Shown here: piece by piece, positions 1-8,016 of the stretch
Position numbering within the stretch: position 1 is the stretch's first letter
Layout: each line of letters starts with the position of its first letter
From: Gilliamella sp. ESL0443
GTDB lineage: Bacteria > Pseudomonadota > Gammaproteobacteria > Enterobacterales > Orbaceae
Assembly (NCBI RefSeq): GCF_019469165.1
Contig: NZ_CP048263.1
Location: 124,001 to 188,000, forward strand
DNA: 64,000 bases
Direction of reading: 5' to 3'
Notes under the pieces: generated by a model
What the model saw: only the letters and a program-made list of their open reading frames with translations
Database searches by the model: none
Told to the model about the DNA's origin: nothing
Made by a program: the position numbers and the translations under genes

Positions 1-1
1 A

Positions 2-289
2 TGTCGCGCAATTGTTATACCAGGTATGGCCGCCGATATGAAATTAGGTGATGTGATGAATCAAGAAAATGCGGATTTAGGGCTTTCGTTTTGTGGAAGT
101 GGTGGCGCGGGTGCGATAACAGCCCAAAATAAGTATGGTTATTCACAACGACATGGTATGCGTTCGATTGAAGAAGGTGAAACTGCCATTAATGATGGTT
201 GTAAAGTGCTTGGTTTTGGTTTTATGGATACGGTAGAGCTTGGTCAGCGTATCGCCCAAGCATTTTTAAAAAAATACCCTCGTTCTTAA
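2..289 (+). CDS. Glycine-rich SFCGS family protein (5' partial)
   Basis: The reading frame is open from the left edge, so the start codon lies outside the window; about 95 C-terminal residues are visible. The sequence SFCGSGGAGAITAQNKYGY is the hallmark of the glycine-rich SFCGS family, small soluble proteins of unknown biochemical function. The family is known only from a conserved neighbourhood with DUF4310, DUF4311 and DUF4312 proteins, an amidohydrolase and a DgaE-type lyase, which is exactly what follows here. The gene ends 13 bases before the DUF4312 gene, so the two are very likely cotranscribed. The cysteine in the Gly/Ser-rich loop could be a functional residue, for example a phosphate acceptor as in PTS EIIB proteins, but that is speculation. 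Confidence 0.85.
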   Translation, partial: CRAIVIPGMAADMKLGDVMNQENADLGLSFCGSGGAGAITAQNKYGYSQRHGMRSIEEGETAINDGCKVLGFGFMDTVELGQRIAQAFLKKYPRS

Positions 290-302
290 ATAGGTTTGAA
301 AT

Positions 303-599
303 ATGAAAAAAACTGAGCAGATACAAGTAAGAGTAACCGGGCAAGGGGATTCAAAGCAGCGTGCATTTGCCATAGCCTTAAGCCAAGTGCAGAAACAGGT
401 GCTTAAAAATACGAATAATATAATGTTACGAATTGAACCCCTAGATATTAGTGTTGTTTCTGCTACAGAAAAGATAACTACAGAACGTTTTTTATTTATC
501 TTTTTACCTAGAAAAAAAGCATTTTATGACATCACTCTTGATGTATCAGTAAATGTTACGTTTATCGATCTAAGCGATATTAAATTTATCTCTAAATAA
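303..599 (+). CDS. DUF4312 family protein
   Basis: This 98-residue soluble protein matches the DUF4312 pattern: a short N-terminal strand (IQVRVTGQG), a helix (AFAIALSQVQKQVL), the conserved LRIEP segment near residue 45 and a basic TERFLFIFLPRKK segment near residue 60. The function is unknown. It sits between the SFCGS gene and the two membrane-protein genes with gaps of 13 and 15 bases, so it belongs to the same transcript and probably the same machine. The co-occurrence of two small soluble proteins and two membrane proteins resembles a multi-component transporter. No catalytic motif is visible. Confidence 0.85.
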   Translation: MKKTEQIQVRVTGQGDSKQRAFAIALSQVQKQVLKNTNNIMLRIEPLDISVVSATEKITTERFLFIFLPRKKAFYDITLDVSVNVTFIDLSDIKFISK

Positions 600-614
600 C
601 GTAAAAGGAAAGTC

Positions 615-1367
615 ATGGAAATTCTAATTATAGCGTTAAAGTCTATTGTAATTGGTGGACTGTGTGGATTTGGAGTAGGAGCGGGTGCCGCTCGAATGTT
701 TCATGCTCCAACCTATCAAGGTATGGGGGCATTTCGTACCCTAGGTGAGCTCAATTCATGTGAGGGTGATCCAGCTGCTCACTTTTCATTTGGTTTAGGA
801 TTCTTTTTTAATGCATGGGCTTCATCAGTTGCTGCGGGTTCATTCACGCAAGATGTTGATCATCGTATTATCCCAAACTGGGGCGCTGCATTATTGATGA
901 TAAAGAACCGAAATTTAGCTCAAACGCTACATGATCCTAAGAAAATGGCGTTTGCTTGCGCATTTATCGGTGTGATTGTTGTGTTATTTTTAAATACAAC
1001 GACATCAGTTATTCCTGATTCATTAAAAATTACTGCAACAAAAGTCCTAGTTCCAGCTGCGAATTTGCTTGTGGCTACAGTGATGCCAGTTATTTTCTGG
1101 TTAGCTGCCTTAGATGCTGGTCGAAGAAGTGGTTTTTGGGGGACATTGTTTGGTGGCCTTGCCCAATTAATTATGGGTAATGCAGTGCCAGGATTAGTTC
1201 TGGGAATCTTGATTGGCAAAGGTGTAGATGACAGTGGTTGGAATCGAGTAATGAAAATCATGCTTGTTGCAGTAATCATCTTATTTGTCATGAGCGGATA
1301 TTTCCGTGGTTTTGATATGAAGATGATAAATTCATTTCGAGATGGTTTGTCTTATTGGTTTAAATAA
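615..1367 (+). CDS. DUF4311 family membrane protein
   Basis: This 250-residue hydrophobic protein has about six predicted membrane segments. The family signature is visible in the first third: FRTLGELNSCEGDPAAHFSF followed by FNAWASSVAAGSFTQDVDHR and the segment RIIPNW, a polar, acidic stretch between helices. The start at 615 has an AAGGAAA ribosome site 5-10 bases upstream. The protein is always linked to DUF4310 in the loci I know of, and the two may form a heteromeric membrane carrier. No transport substrate has been assigned to the family as far as I know. The polar SCEGDP and DVDHR segments are the best candidates for a substrate or partner site. Confidence 0.85.
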   Translation: MEILIIALKSIVIGGLCGFGVGAGAARMFHAPTYQGMGAFRTLGELNSCEGDPAAHFSFGLGFFFNAWASSVAAGSFTQDVDHRIIPNWGAALLMIKNRNLAQTLHDPKKMAFACAFIGVIVVLFLNTTTSVIPDSLKITATKVLVPAANLLVATVMPVIFWLAALDAGRRSGFWGTLFGGLAQLIMGNAVPGLVLGILIGKGVDDSGWNRVMKIMLVAVIILFVMSGYFRGFDMKMINSFRDGLSYWFK

Positions 1368-1385
1368 TATAGGGAACAACACATT

Positions 1386-2039
1386 ATGAATACTCAAACA
1401 ACCATTAATAAAAGTTTTTGGTATGCAGATTGGTCTTTCCCTATTCTTTGTGGATTACTCTCTGCTGGTATTTTTGCTGGGACGCATACTTTCTATGTAT
1501 ATGGTATTGGCGCTTTTAATGAAATTGCCTTTGTTGCAATGCTTAAATCAGGAATGACAACGGGCGACTATGGCGCTGTAGCAGCTTTTGGGGCGAGCTT
1601 TTTATTTGCACGTGTTATTGAAGGATCGCTAGTTGGTATCCTTGATATCGGCGGTGCACTACAAACCGGTATTGGTTTAGGGGTACCTGCGCTGTTATTA
1701 GCTGGTGGCTATACATTGCCAATTGAGAATTTTTTTGTGGCATTAGTAACAGGTTTAATTCTCGGTTTAGCAATAGGCTTAATTATCATCCTGATACGTA
1801 AATTTACCGTTAACAGTGGCGGTGGTTCAACCTTTGGGGCTGATGTCATGATGGGCGCGGGGAATGCTTCAGGTAGATTTCTTGGTCCAATGATTATTTT
1901 ATCAGCTATGGTTGCTTCTATTCCAATCGGTATAGGTTCACTGCTTGGTGCACTACTATTTTATGTGTGGAAAAAACCTATTACTGGTGGTGCAATCTTG
2001 GGTGCCATGATCTTTGGTGGTATCTTCCCAATTATATAA
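1386..2039 (+). CDS. DUF4310 family membrane protein
   Basis: This 217-residue membrane protein has five to six hydrophobic segments. It carries the DUF4310 pattern: an N-terminal SFWYADWSFPILCGLLSAG, then FARVIEGSLVGILDIGGALQ and TGIGLGVPALLLAGG. The glycine-rich IEGSLVGILDIGGALQ stretch is loosely reminiscent of PTS EIIC segments, but I cannot show homology by eye. The gene starts 18 bases after the DUF4311 stop with a GGGAAC ribosome site. Together with DUF4311 it is the likely membrane part of the uptake system serving the downstream catabolic enzymes. Confidence 0.85.
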   Translation: MNTQTTINKSFWYADWSFPILCGLLSAGIFAGTHTFYVYGIGAFNEIAFVAMLKSGMTTGDYGAVAAFGASFLFARVIEGSLVGILDIGGALQTGIGLGVPALLLAGGYTLPIENFFVALVTGLILGLAIGLIIILIRKFTVNSGGGSTFGADVMMGAGNASGRFLGPMIILSAMVASIPIGIGSLLGALLFYVWKKPITGGAILGAMIFGGIFPII

Positions 2040-2088
2040 CGTCATGTTCCCCTCTATTTATAACATGGTGGAGGGGTTGGATTAAATT

Positions 2089-3225
2089 ATGTATGACTTA
2101 ATTATAAAAAATGCCAAACTTATTAATGATTCAGTAACTGATATCGCTATTAACCATGGCAAAATTGTTGAAATTGGCAAGGATATAACAGCCCCATCTG
2201 AACAGGTGTTGGATCTAAAAAGTCAACACTATATCAGTGCTGGTTGGATAGATTCTCACACTCACTGCTTTGCGCGATCACCTATATATCATGATGAACC
2301 CGATCTAATTGGTGTTAAGGCTGGGGTGACGACAGTTGTTGACGCCGGCAGTGTTGGTGCCCTAGATATTGATGAGTTTTATGATTTAGCTATGCAAGCT
2401 AAAACTCATGTTTATTCTTTTTTAAATATCTCAAAAATTGGCTTAATAAGGCAAAATGAGCTTGCTGATATGCAAGATGTTGATGTTGCGTTATTTGACA
2501 AATCACTCGCTAAATATCCTCATTTTATTATTGGAATAAAAGTTAGGATGAGCCGTAGCGTTGTTGGTGACAATGGTATTTTACCATTAATCAAAGCGAA
2601 AGAGATGCAGAAAAAGACTGGTTTACCACTGATGATTCATGTTGGTAATAATCCTCCTGAACTTGATGAAATTGCAGATTTATTAACTAAAGGCGACATT
2701 ATTACTCACTGTTTTAATGGTAAACCAAATCAAATATTCGATAAACAAAATAATCTGCGAGATTCAATTAAACGCGCTATTGAGCGTGGCGTCATTTTAG
2801 ATATTGGTCATGGCGGTGAAAGTTTTAGTTTTGCTGTTGCCGAGCGCGCTAAATGTTTAGATGTTTATCCTAACACTATCAGTTCTGATATTTATTCTAA
2901 AAATCGCTTACAAGGCCCAGTATTTAGCTTGGCTAATGTTATGAGTAAATTAATTTGTTTAGGTTATAGCAAAACTAGAATTATAGATAGTGTGACGAAA
3001 AATGCGGCACAAATATTGCATTTAAAAAACAAAGGAGAAATAGCAATTGGCTATGATGCTGATTTGACTATTTTTGATGTAAGAAAGCAGACTGTTTTGT
3101 TTACTGATTCAGAAGGTGATGTGCGTGAATGTCATGAGCAGTTTGTTCCTTTGGCTTCTATCGTTAATAATATTATTGAAATAATACAAGAAGGTAGTGA
3201 AAATGAGCTCAGAATCTCAAACTGA
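2089..3225 (+). CDS. Amidohydrolase/deacetylase family metallohydrolase
   Basis: This 378-residue TIM-barrel amidohydrolase resembles dihydroorotase-like and adenine-deaminase-like proteins. Metal-site motifs are visible in order: DSHTHC near residue 57, a candidate carboxylated lysine in IGIKVRM near residue 149, MIHVGN near residue 184, ITHCFNG near residue 206, and a late aspartate in ISSDIY near residue 267. This subgroup is found next to DgaE and KDGP aldolase genes. The likely role is removal of an N-acyl group from an amino-sugar acid, or a related C-N bond hydrolysis, upstream of the lyase. Its 3' end overlaps the next gene by 23 bases. The true substrate cannot be read from sequence. 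Confidence 0.85.
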   Translation: MYDLIIKNAKLINDSVTDIAINHGKIVEIGKDITAPSEQVLDLKSQHYISAGWIDSHTHCFARSPIYHDEPDLIGVKAGVTTVVDAGSVGALDIDEFYDLAMQAKTHVYSFLNISKIGLIRQNELADMQDVDVALFDKSLAKYPHFIIGIKVRMSRSVVGDNGILPLIKAKEMQKKTGLPLMIHVGNNPPELDEIADLLTKGDIITHCFNGKPNQIFDKQNNLRDSIKRAIERGVILDIGHGGESFSFAVAERAKCLDVYPNTISSDIYSKNRLQGPVFSLANVMSKLICLGYSKTRIIDSVTKNAAQILHLKNKGEIAIGYDADLTIFDVRKQTVLFTDSEGDVRECHEQFVPLASIVNNIIEIIQEGSENELRISN

Positions 3226-4342
3226 AAAAGAAATATACAGTAAATACCATTTGAAAAAAGTGATTAATGCTTCCGGGCGAATGACTATTTTAGGTGTATC
3301 AACCCCTAGAGCAGAAGTGGTAGATACCGTATCTCATGGTTTGAATGAATATTTTGAAATAAAAGATCTTGTTGATAAAACAGGTCAATACATTGCTAAA
3401 TTACTTAATGTAGAAAATGCTGTAGTTGTGTCCTGTGCTTCTGCTGGAATTGCGCAAGCTGTCGCGGGTTTAATTGTTAAAGATGATCGTGATTTGCTAT
3501 TTAATCTCCATAGTTCTGATAAATATGTACCTCGTGAAATTATTGTTCCCAAAGGACATAACGTTAATTTTGGTGCTCCTATCGGTACGATGGTGTCTTT
3601 GGGTGGTGGGCTTGTCGTTGAGGCGGGGTATGCGAATGAGTGTAAACCAGAGCATATTGAATCACTAATTAATCCTGATACTGCAGCTATTTTATATGTT
3701 AAATCACACCATTGCGTGCAAAAAAGTATGTTATCCGTAGCTCAAACCGCCACGATTGCCAAAAAATATAATATTCCTTTAATTGTTGATGCCGCTGCAG
3801 AAGAGGATTTACAAGCCTATTATCAACAAGGTGCGGATTTAGTTATCTATAGTGGTGCAAAAGCTATTGAAGGGCCGACTAGTGGATTAGTCATTGGTCG
3901 TCATCAAGCAATTGAGTGGCTTAAACTTCAGTCTCAAGGTATTGGAAGACCAATGAAAGTGGGGAAAGAAGGTATTTTAGGTTTAACAAAGGCTATTGAA
4001 TTATATATTAATGATCCAAAACAAGAAACTGGACAAGAAATGGTTTCTAAAATGACACCATTTATTGAAAAATTAAATTCAATTGATGGCATATCGGCAA
4101 AAGTTGTTTGGGATGGTGCAGGGCGCGATATTGCTCGAGCAGAAATATCATTTGATTCAAAAGTTATTGGTAAAACCGCAATTGAAATGATTGAGCTGAT
4201 GAAGCAAGGTGAAGTTGCAGTCTATTTTAGGGAATATAAGGCCAATGAAGGCAAAGTAGATGCAGATGTTCGCAGTGTAACTGCCGAACAGCTTGATATT
4301 ATCTATAACAAAATTAAAAAAATTATCCAAGGAGTAAAATAA
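3203..4342 (+). CDS. dgaE: DgaE family pyridoxal phosphate-dependent ammonia-lyase
   Basis: The product is a 379-residue SelA/DgaE-like PLP enzyme. Characterised DgaE eliminates ammonia from D-glucosaminate-6-phosphate to give 2-keto-3-deoxygluconate-6-phosphate. Visible landmarks are NASGRMTILG near the N-terminus, VVSCASAGIAQAVAG, IVDAAAEEDLQ, and the candidate PLP lysine in SGAKAIEGPTSG at about residue 220. I chose ATG 3203 because an AGGT ribosome site lies 7 bases upstream; an in-frame GTG at 3197 would be too close to it. The gene overlaps the amidohydrolase and its stop overlaps the next start (TAATG), so the genes are probably translationally coupled. The substrate could be a close relative of glucosaminate-6-phosphate. 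Confidence 0.88.
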   Translation: MSSESQTEKEIYSKYHLKKVINASGRMTILGVSTPRAEVVDTVSHGLNEYFEIKDLVDKTGQYIAKLLNVENAVVVSCASAGIAQAVAGLIVKDDRDLLFNLHSSDKYVPREIIVPKGHNVNFGAPIGTMVSLGGGLVVEAGYANECKPEHIESLINPDTAAILYVKSHHCVQKSMLSVAQTATIAKKYNIPLIVDAAAEEDLQAYYQQGADLVIYSGAKAIEGPTSGLVIGRHQAIEWLKLQSQGIGRPMKVGKEGILGLTKAIELYINDPKQETGQEMVSKMTPFIEKLNSIDGISAKVVWDGAGRDIARAEISFDSKVIGKTAIEMIELMKQGEVAVYFREYKANEGKVDADVRSVTAEQLDIIYNKIKKIIQGVK

Positions 4343-5082
4343 TGCAATTAACACCAAATTATTTTAATGACCGTGTCTGTTTGAATGTACTAGCCAATTC
4401 AATTGATAATGCGCGTGCTATTTATGAAGCTGCTCAAACTTATGTTGTTGTTGGCGTCTTATCAAAAAACTATCCAGATAATGAGCAAGCAATTACTGAT
4501 ATGAAAAAATATGCTTTAGCCATTGATAATGCAATTTCAGTTGGTCTTGGCGCGGGTGATCCAAACCAATCTAACATGGTGTCTGAAATATCAGCCGTTC
4601 TTCAGCCTCAACATGTCAATCAAGTTTTTACTGGAGTAGGAACAAGTCGCGCTTTGTTAGGGCAAAAAGAAACTGTAATCAATGGACTTGTATCACCAAC
4701 AGGTAAAGTGGGCTTAGTTAATATCGCAACCGGACCATTAAGTTCAAAATCACCCGCTGCAATCGTACCTGTTGAAACCGCTATTGCGTTATTAAAAGAT
4801 ATGGGAGGGAGCTCTATAAAATATTTTCCTATGGGTGGTTTAAAACATGTAAATGAATATGAATATGTAGCTAAATGCTGTGCTGAATATGATTTTTATC
4901 TAGAGCCTACAGGGGGAATAGATTTAGACAATTATGAAGCCATTTTGAAAATTGCTTTAGATGCAGGTGTAAAAAAAGTGATTCCACATATTTATACGTC
5001 AATTATTGATAAAGAAACTGGTGCGACAAGAACTGAAGATGTTAAACAACTTTTAGCTATTACGCAAAAATTAGCAGGATGA
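4342..5082 (+). CDS. dgaF: 2-dehydro-3-deoxy-phosphogluconate aldolase (KDGP aldolase, DgaF type)
   Basis: This 246-residue protein belongs to the KDGP aldolase family found with DgaE, which is distinct from the Eda family. It should split 2-keto-3-deoxygluconate-6-phosphate into pyruvate and glyceraldehyde-3-phosphate, finishing the pathway. Conserved features are LNVLANSIDNARAIYEAA at the start, VSVGLGAGDP, the ATGPLSSKSPAA phosphate-type loop, the candidate Schiff-base lysine in IKYFPMGGLKHVNEY near residue 160, and LEPTGGIDLDNYE. It overlaps the dgaE stop by one base and is followed 3 bases later by the regulator. Confidence 0.9.
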   Translation: MQLTPNYFNDRVCLNVLANSIDNARAIYEAAQTYVVVGVLSKNYPDNEQAITDMKKYALAIDNAISVGLGAGDPNQSNMVSEISAVLQPQHVNQVFTGVGTSRALLGQKETVINGLVSPTGKVGLVNIATGPLSSKSPAAIVPVETAIALLKDMGGSSIKYFPMGGLKHVNEYEYVAKCCAEYDFYLEPTGGIDLDNYEAILKIALDAGVKKVIPHIYTSIIDKETGATRTEDVKQLLAITQKLAG

Positions 5083-5085
5083 GTA

Positions 5086-7005
5086 ATGGCATCTAAATTG
5101 CTATTCCCTTATCAACGATTAGCTTATATTTTTGATACGATAAAAAATGAATTGCTACCTCAAAAAGAGCTAGCAAATCGTTTTTCAGTATCGATAAGAA
5201 CTATTCGTTCGGATATTTCTGCTTTAAATGATGTGTTACAAACTTATGGTGCGCAGGTTGATTATATTAAAAATATTGGTTATCGCCTTGTAATAGTTGA
5301 TTCTAACCTTTATGCAACAATACCCATCGTTCAGCAAATTGAACGGGTTCCTCGCACTAATAAAGAACGCGTTTCCGCCTTACTTATTGCATTTTTAACA
5401 CAATCTAAATCTGTAAAATTGGATGATATTGCTGGTGAATGGTTTTTAAGCCGTAATACATTGCAAAATGATGTTATTGAAGTTAAGCAGTATTTAGACA
5501 AATACCATTTATCGCTCGATAATCGTCCTTATTCTGGTATGCGATTAGTCGGAGAGGAATCAGCTATCCGAGCTTGTTTAACTGATATTTTATGGCAACA
5601 CCATATAACGGGCAATACTATCAATGTTAATCGTTTAATACAGGCAATATTGCCTGATATTGATTTAGAGTATCTTGAAAGCCTATTACAAGACCAGTTT
5701 GAACGTTTTGAATTGAAATTAACTTCGGAAGGGCAAGGGTATTTGCTCTATTGTTGTGCAGTCTCGATAACTAGAATTACGCAAGGTCATGAATTATTGG
5801 ACTATCAAGTGGATCATATTGATTCTACAGTAATTGGAGCTGCACGAGAGGTCTCTGAAGGCTTTTCTTATTTTTTAGGCAGTGCACTTTCAGATGCTGA
5901 ATTTAATTATTTATGTGTGCAGATTATGTCGCGCACTATTATGCAATCACCTAATCAAGCTAAAAGTCTAGAGTTATTTGAACATATCTTGTCTTATATC
6001 AATGATTCTTATCACTATAATTTGAAAGATGACATGAAACTTCGCCAAGATATGTTAATCCATATTTCATCGATGCTATCTCGGATCAAGTATAAAATTC
6101 ATACTTCCAATCCATTACTACATGAAATTAAGCAATATTACCCTTTTGCCTATGATATTACTTTATCAGCATTAGCGAATATTCATAAATTTACTGATGT
6201 TAAAATGACTGAAGATGAAATTAGTTATTTAGCAATTCATATAGGCGTCGCATTAGAGCGTAACTATAGTGCTGGATATGAAAGATTAGTGCAAATTTTA
6301 CTCGTTAGTGAATTAGGTAATGCCACCTTGCGTATGATTGAATCAAAGATTAAACGAGATTTCCCTCATATTTTAATTAAACGAACGCTTTCTTATCGAG
6401 AATACGAGCAGTTAACTCATATTGAGGAAGATTTTGTTGTCTCTACCGTTCGCTTGACCGAAAAAGATAAGCAAATAGTAAAAATAGCGCCATTTCCAAC
6501 ACCTTATCAACTTGAACAATTAGGGCGATTATCTATGGTAGATCGCACAATGCCATATATTATTGAGCGCTTTTTTAATGAAAAGTTTTTCCTAATTATT
6601 GATAAGCCAATGACACAAAATGAACTGTTTCAGATAATTTGTCAGCGCCTTGAGAAATCAGGATATGTTGGATCAGATTTTCATTCATCGGTGGTGGAGC
6701 GAGAGAATATTGTATCAACCTTAATTGGTGAAAATATTGCTATTCCCCATTCAGTAGGGTTGTTGGCTAAAAAGACAGTGGTAACAACTATTTTGGCTCC
6801 TCAAGGTATTGAATGGAATAAAAATGAGATTGCGCATGTCATTTTCTTATTAGCAATCAGTAAAGATGAATATGAAGATGCGATGCGAATCTATAATTTA
6901 GTGGTTAATTTTGTTAAAGAAAGATCAACTAAGCGGTTACTAAATAGTCGAAGTTTCGATGATTTTCAAGCCATAGTAAAAGACAGTTTTGGGCGGCTAT
7001 CATAA
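5086..7005 (+). CDS. BglG/MtlR-type PRD transcriptional regulator with EIIA domain
   Basis: This 639-residue multidomain regulator has an N-terminal HTH (QKELANRFSVSIRTIRSDIS, residues ~25-45), a second HTH (LDDIAGEWFLSRNTLQNDV, ~105-125), two PTS regulation domains (~170-270 and ~290-395), an EIIB-like region (~400-490) and a C-terminal EIIA domain. The EIIA phospho-acceptor candidate is His555 in IAIPHS. The EIIB-like loop reads ILLVSELGNATLRM, with no cysteine where phospho-accepting EIIB-like domains have one. The gene starts 3 bases after the aldolase and very probably controls this locus in response to PTS phosphorylation. DNA-binding activator is more likely than RNA antiterminator because of the HTH domains. 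Confidence 0.88.
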   Translation: MASKLLFPYQRLAYIFDTIKNELLPQKELANRFSVSIRTIRSDISALNDVLQTYGAQVDYIKNIGYRLVIVDSNLYATIPIVQQIERVPRTNKERVSALLIAFLTQSKSVKLDDIAGEWFLSRNTLQNDVIEVKQYLDKYHLSLDNRPYSGMRLVGEESAIRACLTDILWQHHITGNTINVNRLIQAILPDIDLEYLESLLQDQFERFELKLTSEGQGYLLYCCAVSITRITQGHELLDYQVDHIDSTVIGAAREVSEGFSYFLGSALSDAEFNYLCVQIMSRTIMQSPNQAKSLELFEHILSYINDSYHYNLKDDMKLRQDMLIHISSMLSRIKYKIHTSNPLLHEIKQYYPFAYDITLSALANIHKFTDVKMTEDEISYLAIHIGVALERNYSAGYERLVQILLVSELGNATLRMIESKIKRDFPHILIKRTLSYREYEQLTHIEEDFVVSTVRLTEKDKQIVKIAPFPTPYQLEQLGRLSMVDRTMPYIIERFFNEKFFLIIDKPMTQNELFQIICQRLEKSGYVGSDFHSSVVERENIVSTLIGENIAIPHSVGLLAKKTVVTTILAPQGIEWNKNEIAHVIFLLAISKDEYEDAMRIYNLVVNFVKERSTKRLLNSRSFDDFQAIVKDSFGRLS

Positions 7006-7094
7006 TTAATTTGCTTTAAATTTGAAATTGGGAAAGCGATTTCTATTAAGTGAATAGAATTTCAATGATCAAATAAATAACGATTTTGGATATT

Positions 7095-7122
7095 AAAAAA
7101 CCCCGCTCCTCAACTTTTTTTT
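7095..7122 (-). repeat. Dispersed intergenic motif, copy 1
   Basis: Read on the minus strand this is an A run, then GTTGAGGAGCGGGG, then a T run. Two further copies lie at 32836-32861 and 59965-59990 on the plus strand. The core is not self-complementary, so this is not an ordinary intrinsic terminator; only the A and T runs can pair, leaving AGGAG in the loop. This copy points against both flanking plus-strand genes. Confidence 0.6.
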
Positions 7123-7204
7123 CTAATACTAATGTCAGGAAATAAAAATGATAAATATTAAAGGAATAATTAATAATGAAAACAAATTATCTTGTGCTTA
7201 CCCA

Positions 7205-7233
7205 TTGACGAAACAGTGATTTAAAGGTAATAT
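7205..7233 (+). promoter_or_regulatory. Promoter of the yceD-rpmF-plsX-fab cluster
   Basis: TTGACG (7205-7210), a 17-base spacer and TAATAT (7228-7233) make a good sigma-70 promoter about 70 bases upstream of yceD. The -10 is followed directly by GCGCGCC, a GC-rich discriminator in an AT-rich genome. Such discriminators are typical of growth-rate and ppGpp-controlled promoters. Confidence 0.75.
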
Positions 7234-7301
7234 GCGCGCCTTATGGCTTTGTGTGGTTTTTAGCTGCACTTAATAATTTTTAAGGTAGACATGCATATCT
7301 T

Positions 7302-7811
7302 ATGCAAAATAAATTACCATTAACAATTGACCCAATCAAAGCAGCACAAAAAAGACTTGATTATGTTGGATATTATCCAGCAAAAAGTGCAACGAGGATT
7401 GAAAGTCCAAAAAGTGATATCGAATGTCATCTATCTTTTGATTATGATGAACAAAGATTTTGCGTTATCACCATTGATGCAAAAATAACGCTTGAGTTGA
7501 TTTGTCAGCGTTGTTTTAAACCTTTTATCACTGAAGTCCATGTGATGAATAAATTCAGCCCTGTTAAGAGCGATGCTCAAACAGAGGCATTACCGGAACA
7601 TTATGAACCCGTTTTAGTTAACGAGTTTGGTGAAGTAGATATATTAGCGTTAATTGAGGACGAAATTATTCTCTCATTACCAATTGCGCCGGTGCATGAT
7701 AGTAAACACTGCGAAGTGTCAGAGGCAGATATGGTATTTGGTGAAATTCCAGCGGAGAATGAAAAACCAAATCCATTTGCAATTTTAGTTAGTTTAAAGA
7801 ATAAGGGGTAA
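7302..7811 (+). CDS. yceD: 23S rRNA accumulation protein YceD (DUF177)
   Basis: This 169-residue protein is a close match to E. coli YceD (173 residues). It opens with [17 protein letters not shown], has the CxxC pair [10 protein letters not shown] near residue 68, and the conserved [27 protein letters not shown] stretch (in parts) before an [13 protein letters not shown] ending. The family is needed for normal 23S rRNA levels. It is the first gene of the cluster and directly precedes rpmF by 4 bases, the near-universal bacterial arrangement. Confidence 0.95.
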   Translation: MQNKLPLTIDPIKAAQKRLDYVGYYPAKSATRIESPKSDIECHLSFDYDEQRFCVITIDAKITLELICQRCFKPFITEVHVMNKFSPVKSDAQTEALPEHYEPVLVNEFGEVDILALIEDEIILSLPIAPVHDSKHCEVSEADMVFGEIPAENEKPNPFAILVSLKNKG

Positions 7812-7815
7812 ATCC

Positions 7816-7983
7816 ATGGCTGTTCAACAGAATCGTAAAACTCGTGCAAAACGTGGTATGCGTCGTTCTCATGATGCATTAACTGTTGCTAATATCTCAG
7901 TTGATGAATCAGGTAAAACACATTTACGTCATCACGTAACCGCTGATGGTTATTATCGCGGTCGTAAAGTGATTTCTAAATAA
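7816..7983 (+). CDS. rpmF: 50S ribosomal protein L32
   Basis: This 55-residue basic protein begins [20 protein letters not shown] and ends [10 protein letters not shown], matching bacterial L32 (57 residues in E. coli). Start ATG 7816 is preceded by AAGGGG at 7803-7808. It lacks the zinc-binding cysteines of some L32 paralogues, as in the enteric form. It lies between yceD and plsX, as in E. coli, which couples ribosome assembly to lipid synthesis at the transcript level. Confidence 0.97.
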   Translation: MAVQQNRKTRAKRGMRRSHDALTVANISVDESGKTHLRHHVTADGYYRGRKVISK

Positions 7984-8016
7984 TTATTTAGTAACTAGAA
8001 ATCTTCAGGTGACATT

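Noticed and set aside
920-1291. 123-codon minus-strand frame opposite the DUF4311 gene
   Set aside because: It is a shadow of the membrane protein's codon pattern with no independent support.
4606-4619. Possible further copies of the CTCAAC-type repeat in coding DNA (also near 16446)
   Set aside because: Only six or seven bases match, inside clear genes, without the flanking A and T runs.
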